64,000 nucleotides of DNA from Chitinophaga sp. (GCF_019236475.1 NZ_JAFAIX010000013.1:744001-808000), one strand, 5' to 3'. Positions 17,336 through 27,256 are shown, numbered from the stretch's first letter. Numbers and translations are program-made. Notes: generated from the letters alone by a model not told the origin.

Positions 17336-18355
17336 TTATCTGCCGTCCAACAGGTTAAGGCCCAGTTTATCCACAATATATTTTGCAGCCAGTTGCCCTT
17401 TCACACTGTTTCCGGCTTTATCCAAGGGGGGAGCAAACACAGCGATGGCCAATTTACCGGGTACCACCGCAATAATACCTCCACCAACACCACTTTTACC
17501 TGGTACGCCAGTATGATATACCCAATCGCCGGTAGAATCATACAAGCCTTCTGTTATCATAGTGGCTAATATTTTAGGACAATACTCCGCTTTAATAACG
17601 TGTTGTTTTGTAATAGGGTTAACACCGTTATTGGCCAATGTACCCGCCATTACCGCCAGATCTCGCGCATTGGAACCATAAGAACAGGCTTTCGTATATA
17701 AATCCACCGATTCATCTACATTATCATAAAATCTACCATAAGAATACAGCAACCATGCAATAGCGCGATTATGCTGATTGGTGGCAGTTTCAGAGGCATA
17801 AAGCTTATCTATCACCGGCAAGCGACGGCCGGCGAATTTGGCGAAAATGTCATCAATTTTAGTCCATTTCGCTGCGCTGTTAGGGGCTTTGACGAAACTA
17901 TTGGTGGCCATCGCGCCAGCATTCACCAATGGATTTACCGCTCTGGCCGGTTCTAACTCTATCGCCAGTACGGAATTGAAAGGCATCCCAGTAGCATTGA
18001 CGCCGATGCTATCTTGTATGGCCTGAGCGCCTCGGTCTTCCATCGCCAACGCCAGTACGAAAACTTTGGAAATAGACTCAATACCAAACTCATATTTTGT
18101 ATCGCCAACTTCATATACTTTTCCGTCTGCCGTGCATACGGCAATACCATATAACTTAGGGTCCACACCTGCCAGGTAGGGAATATAACTAGCATTCTCT
18201 CCTCCAGGGGCCGACTTAAACTTTTCATAAGCCTCATTCACTGCACTACGTATAGCCGCTTCCGTAAGAGGCGCTTTACTCTTTTGTGCCAGCGTGCTGT
18301 TGACAAACAACAGTGTACATATTAGTACACAAAAGAGAGCGTTCATTTTTTTCAT
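17336..18355 (-). CDS. glsA: Secreted glutaminase (glutaminase A family)
   Basis: The 339-residue protein has a signal peptide (MNALFCVLICTLLFVNSTLAQ). A serine-dependent beta-lactamase-like glutaminase domain follows: catalytic SxxK in FGIESISKVF, NPLVNAGAMA, and the glycine-rich PGKSGVGGGIIAVVPGKLAIAVFAPPLD near the C-terminus. It converts L-glutamine to glutamate and ammonia. The export signal places it in the periplasm, unlike the cytoplasmic E. coli enzymes. It lies 10 bases after a porin-like gene, implying a nutrient-uptake unit for glutamine or glutamine-rich peptides. Confidence 0.93.
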   Translation of the reverse strand: MKKMNALFCVLICTLLFVNSTLAQKSKAPLTEAAIRSAVNEAYEKFKSAPGGENASYIPYLAGVDPKLYGIAVCTADGKVYEVGDTKYEFGIESISKVFVLALAMEDRGAQAIQDSIGVNATGMPFNSVLAIELEPARAVNPLVNAGAMATNSFVKAPNSAAKWTKIDDIFAKFAGRRLPVIDKLYASETATNQHNRAIAWLLYSYGRFYDNVDESVDLYTKACSYGSNARDLAVMAGTLANNGVNPITKQHVIKAEYCPKILATMITEGLYDSTGDWVYHTGVPGKSGVGGGIIAVVPGKLAIAVFAPPLDKAGNSVKGQLAAKYIVDKLGLNLLDGR

Positions 18356-18365
18356 AAAAGGTATT

Positions 18366-19655
18366 TTAAAATTTGTACATCATAGATACCTGCAGCCTAC
18401 TATTATCGCTATGTTGCTTATCGATCGTAGTATGTTTGCCGTATAAAAATTCGAGCCCAAATTTCACAAAAGCAGATGGATAATAGAGCAAATTCAGTAC
18501 GCCATATTGTGAGGAACTAAAATCCGTGGTTGGCAGAAAACGTTGTTGTTCCAGTTTCAGATAACTATAACCTAGCTCAGAACTGAGTTCGTCGCTCCAC
18601 CAATGTTCATAAAATAGCATCGCAGCAAATAGCGGGAGCACCTCAATACTAGCTTTGCTTTTCGCTACGGCATCATGTCCACTACCGGCCAGGTCATTGA
18701 AATATCGGGCGATTCCCTGCCCATAGGCTACCTGGTAATCGAAATTATCTTTGATGCGCTCATTCACCTCCACTGAACCGGACAGGTTGAAGCCCCAGCC
18801 AATACTAGAATGGTCCCGCTTCAATACATCATCGTAGCTGATTGGATGTAGCAAGCCTGCCAATTGGAAATGTGTGATATCTGTGAAATTGTAGCGATAC
18901 TGTGCAACGAAATCCGGAAATATGGTACGGACGGAAAGTCCTGAATCAGCGGGGTATTTCACATCACTGCCGGGATTTTCAAAACTGAAAGCCAAACTCG
19001 ATTTCCAGGTAAGCGGTTGTGTATAACGGACTTGTATCTGCCTGGAAATTGCCATCGCATTTGGGCCCTGGTAATCTAATATGTTGGGAAAAGCATCAAT
19101 GTCCATGAATGTGGACCAGTATTGACCTGCCCCCCATCTGCCCACTTGTCCCCATGCATGACGAAGCCTCGGCACAGAGGTGCCATCAGGATTAAACAGG
19201 TCAAATTCCAGGATCGTTTTCAGTTTTCCTAATTTGGTATCAGACTCTGAACCAATGCCCAGGCGGGTCTGTCTTGGTGAAAAATTAAGTACGCCCTTTG
19301 GTGAATTATTGATGGGTATAGAAGACGGGACAAATGCATGTATATTTCCCGGTTCTTTAAAATCATAGATAAAATCCGCCTGAATAAAACCGCCAATAGT
19401 TAGTTTCGTATTCCTAAAATCCGCCACCACAAAGCCGCCGAGCTTTCCAGCTTCGAGGGCGCTTCTTGTTTCCGTTCTACTGGCAGGCATCTGACGTATA
19501 ATACGTCCTTGCACCTGGTTCATTTTAGCTTCGAGACTGTCTATTCTCCTGATAAGGCTGTCCAGTTTCGCCTGGGCGGATACCATACGTGGCAGCAGGG
19601 AAAGCAGTACGATTAGAGCAACCTTATAGTTGATATAGCACAATTGTTTGCGCAT
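18366..19655 (-). CDS. DcaP-like outer membrane porin
   Basis: The 429-residue protein uses ATG 19655 (MRKQLCYINYKVALIVLLSLLPRMVSAQ) because the longer ORF only adds non-signal sequence before this signal peptide. A short coiled coil follows (LDSLIRRIDSLEAKMNQVQG), as in trimeric DcaP porins. The barrel strands read GGFIQADFIYDFKEP, RQTRLGIGSES and EFDLFN. It ends SRLQVSMMYKF with a terminal Phe, the usual signature of an outer membrane barrel. With the secreted glutaminase 10 bases downstream it likely forms an operon. Solute unknown. Confidence 0.88.
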   Translation of the reverse strand: MRKQLCYINYKVALIVLLSLLPRMVSAQAKLDSLIRRIDSLEAKMNQVQGRIIRQMPASRTETRSALEAGKLGGFVVADFRNTKLTIGGFIQADFIYDFKEPGNIHAFVPSSIPINNSPKGVLNFSPRQTRLGIGSESDTKLGKLKTILEFDLFNPDGTSVPRLRHAWGQVGRWGAGQYWSTFMDIDAFPNILDYQGPNAMAISRQIQVRYTQPLTWKSSLAFSFENPGSDVKYPADSGLSVRTIFPDFVAQYRYNFTDITHFQLAGLLHPISYDDVLKRDHSSIGWGFNLSGSVEVNERIKDNFDYQVAYGQGIARYFNDLAGSGHDAVAKSKASIEVLPLFAAMLFYEHWWSDELSSELGYSYLKLEQQRFLPTTDFSSSQYGVLNLLYYPSAFVKFGLEFLYGKHTTIDKQHSDNSRLQVSMMYKF

Positions 19656-19918
19656 GTTGTCCTTGTTTAGTGTTGCGGATTTTCTGTTTGGGGTTTCATA
19701 GTAGCACCCATTGGGGAATAGGACGAGATCCAAAGAGCGAACACTAAAATTTATGCATTTGGGGCGCCGATAAGACAACACACGTTCCCAGAAAAGGTTC
19801 ATACACAAACAAATAGCCCCAATACCGGCACTAGATAAATCGATTGAAAAAATATAGTTCGTTGTTCAACTAATTTTTCTTTTATGTGTTATACGCGCAA
19901 AAGTAATTTGCTATTCAC
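19656..19918. other. 263-base divergent spacer between porin and small hypothetical gene
   Basis: It contains upstream regions for two divergent genes. I see AT-rich sequence near 19850-19890 that could hold promoters, but no clear operator or RNA structure. Confidence 0.4.
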
Positions 19919-20170
19919 ATGGATTGGGATGAGATATTAGATCCTTTTTCACCAGATTTTCAGGATGCTATGGAGGAACACTTAAGAATCGTCAATATGC
20001 AGGATGGTCTTGTTGCTGCGGCAAATGAGCTAATAGCTAGGCATTATCCGGCATCGCGGGAATTATCGCCGGAAGACAGTAAACAATTGCAGCGGGTAAT
20101 CATCAGTCAGTCCGTACAGATGGCCAATGCCATTCATGAAGCGATGAACAATGGAACAGAAGAGGAATAA
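19919..20170 (+). CDS. Small acidic hypothetical protein
   Basis: The 83-residue soluble, acidic, helical protein begins MDWDEILDPFSPDFQDAMEEH and contains RELSPEDSKQLQRVIISQSVQMANAIHEAM. It has no signal, membrane segment or recognised motif. It is isolated between two oppositely oriented genes and ends 15 bases before the convergent DUF4249 stop. Codon choice resembles its neighbours, which supports a real gene. Confidence 0.6.
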   Translation: MDWDEILDPFSPDFQDAMEEHLRIVNMQDGLVAAANELIARHYPASRELSPEDSKQLQRVIISQSVQMANAIHEAMNNGTEEE

Positions 20171-20185
20171 AAATTTGCTACCTAT

Positions 20186-21049
20186 TTAGTCAACTTTAAA
20201 CAGCAATCTTCTAGCGTTTATGCCAGCTACGATACCATAACCGTCCAATACATTTGAGAAAACTCTCACTGGCTCAGATACGATACCTCCTACATTTTGT
20301 TGTTGAGCAGCAACACTTTTCAGGTATTGATAGGCGTTGTAGGTCAGTGTTGTGACTTCCACCACTAGATAACTGGTGGGAGTCAGGGCATCTTGTGTCT
20401 GTAAAACGAAGGTGAGTTCTCTGCCATCAAAGCGTTTATCGCTCATAATGAGATTGGCGGCTGGGGCCGAGGAGATGATGTCTACCACATTATTATTAAA
20501 AGCAGGGTCCAGCCGGAACAACATACCAGACAGGATAGCGCCATTACTATCGGCATGGAATAAACGAATCCGATAGTAGTTCTCCGCCATCGGATAGTCT
20601 TTTAGCCCGAAAGTGACACGACTAAAAGTTCGTTGTGCGGCAGCTCCGTATACTTGCGGTGGGGCAGGCAGGGTATCCGTGCCGGATACAGGCGTAAGAC
20701 CAGGAGCAGACGCTGATATGGTATATTTTATGCCAGTGGTAGCAGTTTGGGAAGACACGAAATAATTGTTACCGAGAATATTCTTGTAGGTAACAGGGAT
20801 GGTGTTCCCTTTATCGTCCTGTATATTGACATTCGCATGCTCTACCTCGCGAAAGTCGGCATCATTATAAACATTTACCGGAACACTCTTTGTTACCCTG
20901 ACATAAATAGTACTATCAGCCTGGATCAGGCTATTGACCACCAGTTTATTCCCTTCATAGGAAAATGCAACATCCACTTTTCGCTCGCAACCTGCGAGCA
21001 ATAGTAACGTCAACGCATATATGAAAATGATTCGGTTCTTCATTTGCAT
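20186..21049 (-). CDS. DUF4249 family lipoprotein
   Basis: The 287-residue lipoprotein has signal MKNRIIFIYALTLLLLAGCERK with lipobox LLAGC. The DUF4249 pattern reads LVVNSLIQADSTIYVRVTKSVPV and VEHANVNIQDDKGNTIPV. DUF4249 lipoproteins are regularly encoded after STN-type TonB receptors and are assumed to sit with them at the outer membrane. The start ATG 21049 overlaps the receptor stop by one base (TAATG), so translation is coupled; ATG 21043 is an alternative. Ligand unknown. Confidence 0.92.
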   Translation of the reverse strand: MQMKNRIIFIYALTLLLLAGCERKVDVAFSYEGNKLVVNSLIQADSTIYVRVTKSVPVNVYNDADFREVEHANVNIQDDKGNTIPVTYKNILGNNYFVSSQTATTGIKYTISASAPGLTPVSGTDTLPAPPQVYGAAAQRTFSRVTFGLKDYPMAENYYRIRLFHADSNGAILSGMLFRLDPAFNNNVVDIISSAPAANLIMSDKRFDGRELTFVLQTQDALTPTSYLVVEVTTLTYNAYQYLKSVAAQQQNVGGIVSEPVRVFSNVLDGYGIVAGINARRLLFKVD

Positions 21050-23682
21050 TAGAATTTTACACTGTAGGTAATACTAGGGAGTAGTGGTAGTATAACCAGT
21101 TTAGAGAGATAACGTTGTTTTGCGCCATCATCTTTCTTCACGAAATAGTAGAAGGGATTTTGCTGGTTATAGACATTAAAGATGCTGAAGTTCCAACTGC
21201 GACTCCATCGTTTTTTCTGTTTCACCCAGGTGACGCCAATATCTAGTCGGTGCGAGTTTTCCATTCTGTAATTATACCGGGATGTATACTTATCCACCGG
21301 GGAAGTGTTGCTGGGAGCAGGGTCCCAGGGAGACCCGGTTTCAATGCCTTCATAGCTCGCTACAGGCAAGGTAAGCGGTGCGCCGGAGGTAAACCTCCAC
21401 GCCGCGGAGAATTCCCAGTTTTTGTTAATCTCATAATTCAACAGTAATTCAATATCGTGCCGGTGGTCGTACTTATAAGGAAAGATGCGGCCATTGTTGA
21501 TATCTGGGAACTGTCTGTTGCTCCAGGCCAGCGTATATCCCAACCAGCCTGTCAGTTTACCTTTCTTTCTGGTAATCATCAGTTCTCCGCCGTAGCTCCA
21601 TCCTTTCCCAATGCTAACATTCCGATCCCAGCGCAATACGTCTGTCGTCAGCAAACCTGTCGGCTCCGTATATTCGATCATGTTAGACATCGTTTTGTAA
21701 TACCCTTCCATGGAGAATTCCCATGCTTGTTCACGAGTGGTTTTACCAATCCCCAGGGCCACTTGTTGAGAGCTCATAGGGCCTACTTTATCCGTAGATG
21801 GCACCCAGATATCAGTAGGTAATGCAGTCCCATTATTGGAGAGCAGGTGAATATATTGATTCATCTGTGTGTAAGCTGCTTTGAGCGCCCAGTTGTTCGG
21901 CAACATGTAACGCAGGCCCATACGGGGTTGCAAACTATGATACAACCGTCCAGACACCATAAATGCGGAAGCATGCAGCCCTATATTAACATATAAGGAA
22001 GGCAGCAACTGCCAATCATCTTCCGCATACAACAGCATCTCTACAGCCGTATTTCTGGGACCGTTGGTAGCGGTGTCCAGCGGAGTAACATTACTACCTT
22101 TATCCACAAAGGAAGAAACGGAAGGTCGGAAATAATGTGTATTAATAGCAGTCCCAAAACGCATGCTGTGCTTGGGTTCTGGCCTGTAATCAAAATCCAC
22201 CTTCAAACCACCAATTTCCATCCGCGAATAATATCGACCATACTGATCACCTACTTCATTGATAGCTGGAATGGAATATTTATAGCCCACTTCCGTGTTA
22301 AAGGCATACTGGGAGTAGTTCACACTAACATTGGAGAATAGCTTTGGTCCGAAAATATGGTTCCAACGCAATGCTGCAACGATATTCCCCCATCCCATCT
22401 GGAAATGGTTAAACTGTGTATTGATGCGGGTGGTATCGATGGGGGAACCATCTTCGGCCTCTTTAACACTCAACTTATCCTCTCCTTTATAGTAGCTGAG
22501 AAAGATCCTGTCTTTCGGAGAAAAGATATGATTGACTTTCAAATTCACATCATAGAAATAAGCCAGCAGGGAGGAATTTGTATTTCCATCCTTCAGGCTG
22601 ACCACCGTATTATACAACAGGTCTGGGTACGACCTTCTTGCACTGACAATAAAAGATGTTTTATCCTTGATGAGGGGCCCTTCCAGATCAAATTTAGCAG
22701 CGATCAAACCGATGGCAACATCGCCATGCAACTGCTTCATATCACCATCCTTCAAGGTGATATCTAATACAGAGGAGAGTCGCCCTCCAAAACGAGCCGG
22801 GAACGCGCCTTTATACAGATCCGTAGATTTCACTAAATCCGCATTCAGCAACGAGAATACCCCGAAGAAATGAGAGAAGTTGAATATAGGTGAACCATCC
22901 AGCAGGATAAGGTTTTGATCCGGACTTCCACCTCTCACATGTATTCCTGAAATCCCATCCATACCGCCACTGACACCAGGAATGGCCTGTAAAGTTCGTA
23001 GCAGATCCGCTTCTCCGAGTAATTTCGGTTGGGCCCTAACATCTGCACTGTTGATATTCACCTTACTCATCTGAGTCTGGTTTTGCAGTTTATGGCCTTC
23101 TGCAGCGCTCACGACTACCTCTTGGAGATTGGTGGTGGATTCCAGTGCAACATTTAGGAGCGTATTATGGGAAGGTAGTTGTTGCCATTTGGATTGATAC
23201 CCTATATATGAAATAATCACCGCGCTAGTATCTGCGGTGGTCGTAAAACTAAAAAAACCAAATTGATTGGTAACAGTGCCTTGCTTCAAGGAGGGCGACC
23301 AAACGGTTGCTCCAGGCAGTTTTTCCCCAGTTACAGCATCTTGTACATATCCGCTGATAGTACGGGTAGAAAGGATTTGTGGTTGTAATACAATGAGATC
23401 TCCTACCCGGGTAAATCGGATACGATCAGGGGTAAAGAGGTCTTCCAGCAGCGTTTTGAGGCGTTGCTGACGGACAGTTAATGTTATTTTCCTGGATAAA
23501 TTGACAAGATCCCGACTATAGGAGAAACGGATACCATAATTTTTTTCCAACAACTCACAAACAGCCTGGATAGGCTGATCCTTTACACTTACCGATACCC
23601 TTGTCTGCCAATCCCAACCCAAAACCTGTAACGGCATGCACAATAACAGCAGGCCCGTTAACAGTTTTCCGGCTAACGACAT
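21049..23682 (-). CDS. TonB-dependent receptor with STN signalling domain
   Basis: The 877-residue receptor has a signal peptide (LLTGLLLLCMPLQVLGW). An STN domain (about 25-105, VSVSVKDQPIQAVCELLEKNYGIRFSYSRDL) is followed by a carboxypeptidase-regulatory-like domain (GYVQDAVTGEKLPGATVWSPS). The plug reads LLRTLQAIPGVSGGMDGISGIHVRGGSPDQNLILLDGSPIF, and a 22-strand-type barrel ends SITYSVKF. STN domains pass an external signal to a FecR anti-sigma factor. The fecR and ecf sigma genes lie just upstream on the same strand, giving a full cell-surface signalling set. Substrate unknown. Confidence 0.95.
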   Translation of the reverse strand: MSLAGKLLTGLLLLCMPLQVLGWDWQTRVSVSVKDQPIQAVCELLEKNYGIRFSYSRDLVNLSRKITLTVRQQRLKTLLEDLFTPDRIRFTRVGDLIVLQPQILSTRTISGYVQDAVTGEKLPGATVWSPSLKQGTVTNQFGFFSFTTTADTSAVIISYIGYQSKWQQLPSHNTLLNVALESTTNLQEVVVSAAEGHKLQNQTQMSKVNINSADVRAQPKLLGEADLLRTLQAIPGVSGGMDGISGIHVRGGSPDQNLILLDGSPIFNFSHFFGVFSLLNADLVKSTDLYKGAFPARFGGRLSSVLDITLKDGDMKQLHGDVAIGLIAAKFDLEGPLIKDKTSFIVSARRSYPDLLYNTVVSLKDGNTNSSLLAYFYDVNLKVNHIFSPKDRIFLSYYKGEDKLSVKEAEDGSPIDTTRINTQFNHFQMGWGNIVAALRWNHIFGPKLFSNVSVNYSQYAFNTEVGYKYSIPAINEVGDQYGRYYSRMEIGGLKVDFDYRPEPKHSMRFGTAINTHYFRPSVSSFVDKGSNVTPLDTATNGPRNTAVEMLLYAEDDWQLLPSLYVNIGLHASAFMVSGRLYHSLQPRMGLRYMLPNNWALKAAYTQMNQYIHLLSNNGTALPTDIWVPSTDKVGPMSSQQVALGIGKTTREQAWEFSMEGYYKTMSNMIEYTEPTGLLTTDVLRWDRNVSIGKGWSYGGELMITRKKGKLTGWLGYTLAWSNRQFPDINNGRIFPYKYDHRHDIELLLNYEINKNWEFSAAWRFTSGAPLTLPVASYEGIETGSPWDPAPSNTSPVDKYTSRYNYRMENSHRLDIGVTWVKQKKRWSRSWNFSIFNVYNQQNPFYYFVKKDDGAKQRYLSKLVILPLLPSITYSVKF

Positions 23683-23725
23683 ATTATGGTTAAATTAAAA
23701 GTATGATGTACAGATTATAGTGATA

Positions 23726-24715
23726 CTATCGCTCCTTATAAATGCGATATTGTCTGTCGCCTGTTTTTTCCCAATGCGCCAAAGTACTTACGGCGAGGGT
23801 TTCCATGACACTATCAATTGGCGATCCAGTCAGGTCAGCATTAATAGTCAGTTTAAGGAGGGAAGTATTATCTACCACTACTTTCACATCATATACAGCA
23901 GTTACTGTCTGTAATACTTCTTCCAGCGGCACGTTACGGAATGTCAGGGATTTATTTGCAGGGTCCAGTACATGGGCGGCTATACGAAAATCAGGTTTAT
24001 TAGCATCCTGTTGCAGGAGCATACCTTCCGTTAGTATAACGCTATCGGAGCGGGAATGGTCTATCACCATTACTTTTCCGCTGCTAACATGTACTTGTAG
24101 GACAGACTTATTGGGTTCATAATTTACGGTAAAGCGGGTACCGAGCACTTTCACTTCGGTATGTCCGAGGGAAACGATAAATGGTTGAGCGGGATTAGCA
24201 GTGATATCAAAAACGGCGCTACCTTTCAGCTCCACTTTTCTGTTCTTATCGTTAAATCCTTTGGCTACACTAAGGCTGGAGGCATCTCCTTTCAGCTCGA
24301 TTTTACTACCGTCTGCAAGTGTGGTGGCTACAGGCCCATTATAGCGGGCGGCAGGTCTGGTGGCTAGAAACCATCCGCCAACGCCTACTAGTAGCAGCAG
24401 TACTGCGGCTACTTTCAGGAAGGTAGACCAGGAGAAATTGCTGACAGGGGTCAAAATTGGCTCATCCGCCAGTTTCTCATCCACGTTCATACGGCTATAC
24501 AACTGGTCCCAGGAGGAGTCGGTGCTGACTGGCATGGAGTACTGTTGAGCAGCGGCCGTATCCAGTACTTTCCGGAGTGCTTCCAGTAACTGGACATTAT
24601 CCTCGTGGTCTGCGAGCCAACTGTTTACCCAGGCACGCTCTTCCTGATCTGCTTCATCCAGCAGATATTTGCAGAGCAAGGTATACAGTGCTTCATCAGA
24701 AAACGATGGTATCAT
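23726..24715 (-). CDS. FecR family anti-sigma factor
   Basis: The 329-residue inner membrane protein has a cytoplasmic N-terminal part (LLCKYLLDEADQEERAWVNSWLADHEDNVQLLEAL) and one membrane helix (about 93-111, FLKVAAVLLLLVGVGGWFLAT). A periplasmic FecR domain follows (VKVLGTRFTVNYEPNKSVLQVHVSSGKVMV), then a DUF4974 end (FRNVPLEEVLQTVTAVYDVKV). It should hold the adjacent ECF sigma factor and release it when the STN receptor is loaded. It lies between the sigma gene and the receptor gene, the usual order. Confidence 0.95.
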   Translation of the reverse strand: MIPSFSDEALYTLLCKYLLDEADQEERAWVNSWLADHEDNVQLLEALRKVLDTAAAQQYSMPVSTDSSWDQLYSRMNVDEKLADEPILTPVSNFSWSTFLKVAAVLLLLVGVGGWFLATRPAARYNGPVATTLADGSKIELKGDASSLSVAKGFNDKNRKVELKGSAVFDITANPAQPFIVSLGHTEVKVLGTRFTVNYEPNKSVLQVHVSSGKVMVIDHSRSDSVILTEGMLLQQDANKPDFRIAAHVLDPANKSLTFRNVPLEEVLQTVTAVYDVKVVVDNTSLLKLTINADLTGSPIDSVMETLAVSTLAHWEKTGDRQYRIYKER

Positions 24716-24824
24716 TATACAGTTTATGGTTTTTAAAGTCTATTTAATGATAGCATGACAGTCATATGCATTATAATAGACGCATCTGCTATTGGCTTTC
24801 CCCTATGTAGCCGGAAATATTTTT

Positions 24825-25340
24825 TCAGAACAAGAATATTGCCAGCAAAGGGAGGTATTCTTTGAGTTCTTGGTGCAAAATTTTCAGGGCTTTACCCATT
24901 TGATTTTCCACTGTTTTCACCGAAATATTCATGGTTTCGGCGATTTCGGCATATTTCATTTGCTGATGTCTGCTGAGAATAAATACTTCCCGGCATCTTT
25001 CCGGGAGTCTTTCCAGGGCCTGGTGGTATAGTTTTTCCAGTTCCCTTACATCGGTGGCTTGGGTAGCGGCTTCGCGGGAAAGGCCGTAGGCGGTTTCTTT
25101 TTCGTTGCTAACAACGGTTTTTCGCCATTGGCTAATGGCAGCATTCCTGATGGCTGAGAACAGGTATGCCTTTACGGGACCGGTGATTACGATAGTATCC
25201 CTTTTTTCCCATAGTTTCAGGAATACCTGCTGCACGATTTCCTCCGCTTCATGGGAATCACCGGTATAGTGAGTCGCAAAAGCAAGACAGTGGGCATGGT
25301 TTTCCCTGAACAATTCCTCAAAAGTTTGGAGCGCCAACAT
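24825..25340 (-). CDS. ECF RNA polymerase sigma-70 factor, FecI-like
   Basis: The 171-residue protein starts at ATG 25340 (MLALQTFEELFRENHAHCLAFA). The longer ORF to 25418 would run into the divergent pyrD start. Sigma region 2 is AEEIVQQVFLKLWEKRD, with PVKAYLFSAIRNAAISQWRK. Region 4 is RLPERCREVFILSRHQQMKYAEIAETMNISVKTVENQMGKALKIL. It should transcribe the downstream receptor genes under FecR control. The TATATTTG box lies only 10 bases before the ATG, so the leader would be very short. Confidence 0.93.
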   Translation of the reverse strand: MLALQTFEELFRENHAHCLAFATHYTGDSHEAEEIVQQVFLKLWEKRDTIVITGPVKAYLFSAIRNAAISQWRKTVVSNEKETAYGLSREAATQATDVRELEKLYHQALERLPERCREVFILSRHQQMKYAEIAETMNISVKTVENQMGKALKILHQELKEYLPLLAIFLF

Positions 25341-25349
25341 GATGAGGTG

Positions 25350-25402
25350 CAAATATAGGTGATCTCCCTTCAACAATAAAGGAATAAAAATTTCTACCTT
25401 TG
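25350..25402. promoter_or_regulatory. Divergent -7 elements for the ECF sigma gene and pyrD
   Basis: On the minus strand TATATTTG (25350-25357 in plus coordinates) precedes the sigma gene. On the plus strand TACCTTTG (25395-25402) precedes pyrD ATG 25411 by 8 bases. Both match TAnnTTTG; matching -33 TTTG elements are weak. Both messages would be almost leaderless. Confidence 0.5.
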
Positions 25403-25410
25403 CCTCCAAC

Positions 25411-26436
25411 ATGTACAATCTAGTTAAGAAAATACTTTTCCGCTATCCGCCGGAAAACATTCACCACAGCGTGATGCGTGGTATGAAAACAATCTATTCT
25501 TTGCCATTGGGCAAACAAATCCTGGAAGCTTTTTGTGGCGTAAAAGACAAAAGCCTTGAACGCGAAGTATTTGGACTGAAATTTCCCAATCCGGTAGGAT
25601 TGGCAGCCGGTTTCGACAAGGATGCCAAATTCATTGATGAACTGGCCAGTCTGGGTTTTGGATTTGTGGAGATTGGTACTGTTACGCCAGTGGCGCAACC
25701 AGGAAATGATTTACCGAGATTATTTCGCCTGCCGGCAGACAAGGCCTTGATTAATCGCATGGGCTTCAATAATGAAGGCGCGGTGGCCGCTGCAAAAAGG
25801 TTACAGCATAAAAAATCCAATATCATTATTGGTGGTAATATCGGTAAGAATAAAGTGACGCCAAACGAAGAGGCCATCAGTGACTATGAAAAATGTTTCC
25901 ATGCACTCTTCCCAGTGGTGGATTATTTTGTAGTGAATGTCAGCTCTCCCAATACGCCTAATCTGCGTGCATTGCAGGAAAAAGAACCATTGAAACAATT
26001 ACTGCATCACCTGCAAATGCTCAATAATCAACAACCCAAACCTAAGCCTATACTTCTCAAGATAGCGCCAGATCTGACCACAGAACAACTGGACGACATC
26101 GTAGAAATCGTACAGGAAACGAAACTGGCGGGTATTGTTGCCACTAATACCACTATCAGCAGGGAAGATCTGCTAACACCTGCTTCGGAAGTCGCTGCTA
26201 TTGGCGCTGGAGGCTTAAGTGGACTGCCCGTAAAAGATAAATCCACTGAAGTAATACGGTACATTCACAAAAAAAGTAATGGGAATTTTCCCATTATTGC
26301 AGTAGGTGGCATATTTTCTGCAAAGGATGCACAGGAAAAATTAGATGCAGGCGCATCCCTGGTGCAGGTATATACCGGATTCATTTACGAAGGACCAACT
26401 ATTGTGAAGAAGATCTGTGCTGGGCTCCGCCGATAG
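25411..26436 (+). CDS. pyrD: Dihydroorotate dehydrogenase, quinone-dependent (class 2)
   Basis: The 341-residue protein oxidises dihydroorotate to orotate in pyrimidine synthesis, passing electrons to quinone at the inner membrane. Motifs are [41 protein letters not shown] and GGNIGKNK, then [14 protein letters not shown] with the catalytic Ser of class 2, and ATNTTISR. The C-terminal FMN phosphate site is [33 protein letters not shown]. The N-terminal amphipathic helix segment ([18 protein letters not shown]) is typical of membrane-associated class 2 enzymes. It is a single gene divergent from the sigma factor. Confidence 0.97.
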   Translation: MYNLVKKILFRYPPENIHHSVMRGMKTIYSLPLGKQILEAFCGVKDKSLEREVFGLKFPNPVGLAAGFDKDAKFIDELASLGFGFVEIGTVTPVAQPGNDLPRLFRLPADKALINRMGFNNEGAVAAAKRLQHKKSNIIIGGNIGKNKVTPNEEAISDYEKCFHALFPVVDYFVVNVSSPNTPNLRALQEKEPLKQLLHHLQMLNNQQPKPKPILLKIAPDLTTEQLDDIVEIVQETKLAGIVATNTTISREDLLTPASEVAAIGAGGLSGLPVKDKSTEVIRYIHKKSNGNFPIIAVGGIFSAKDAQEKLDAGASLVQVYTGFIYEGPTIVKKICAGLRR

Positions 26437-26465
26437 TAGCATGTTTATTCTGAACTAAAACCTAT

Positions 26466-27230
26466 ATGGAACAATTTCTCACTGTTGAGTCCCTCATCAG
26501 TCTGCTCACGCTTATACTCATGGAAATCGTCCTGGGTATAGACAACGTCATCTTTGTATCTATTGTACTGAACCGATTGCCCGCTGACAAACGACCAGCG
26601 GCAAGGCGTATCTGGATGTTTGCAGGTATGGCAATACGCATTGTATTATTGCTTTGCATCGGCTTCATTGTTCGTGCTGTACATCCACTCTTCTCTATTG
26701 GCGATCACGGAATCAGTCTGCGTGATCTTATCATGCTCGGTGGTGGTTTATTCCTGTTGGTGAAAACCACATTGGAAATACACCATAAACTGGAAGGAGA
26801 GGAGGAAACAGCGGCTGCTGGTCCCAAAAAAGGTGGCGCATCCTTTGCCAATATTGTTGGCCAGATTATCCTGATCGACACTGTATTCTCATTCGACAGT
26901 ATCATTACTGCGGTGGGCTTGGCCCGTCAAATTCCAGTGATGATCATTGCGGTAGTTATCGCGATGATAGTCATGTTCTTTTTTGCACCACGCATCAGTG
27001 ACTTTATCCACAAACATCCAACGCTGAAAATGCTGGCTTTGTCCTTCCTGGTGATGGTAGGAGCTATCCTCATTGTAGAGGGCTGGAATGCAGAGCAGGC
27101 ACACGCTTTACACCTGAAGAACTATGTGTACTTCGCCATGGCTTTCTCTTTCGCGGTGGAACTGCTGAATATGCGTGTTCGTAAGAACGGTAAGCCCGTA
27201 GAATTAAAGGAACCGACTATCAAGGAATAG
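26466..27230 (+). CDS. TerC/YgjT-family integral membrane protein
   Basis: The 254-residue protein has about seven membrane helices. The conserved acidic motifs are MEIVLGIDNVIFVSI in helix 1 and IDTVFSFDSIITAVG in the middle, and the SFLVMVGAILIVEGW segment is also typical. TerC proteins are linked to tellurite resistance and more recently to metal (manganese) handling during secretion. It follows pyrD by 29 bases on the same strand and may be co-transcribed, ending at the hairpin at 27257. The substrate cannot be read from sequence. Confidence 0.93.
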   Translation: MEQFLTVESLISLLTLILMEIVLGIDNVIFVSIVLNRLPADKRPAARRIWMFAGMAIRIVLLLCIGFIVRAVHPLFSIGDHGISLRDLIMLGGGLFLLVKTTLEIHHKLEGEEETAAAGPKKGGASFANIVGQIILIDTVFSFDSIITAVGLARQIPVMIIAVVIAMIVMFFFAPRISDFIHKHPTLKMLALSFLVMVGAILIVEGWNAEQAHALHLKNYVYFAMAFSFAVELLNMRVRKNGKPVELKEPTIKE

Positions 27231-27256
27231 ATTATTTAATACAACATAATACTAGG

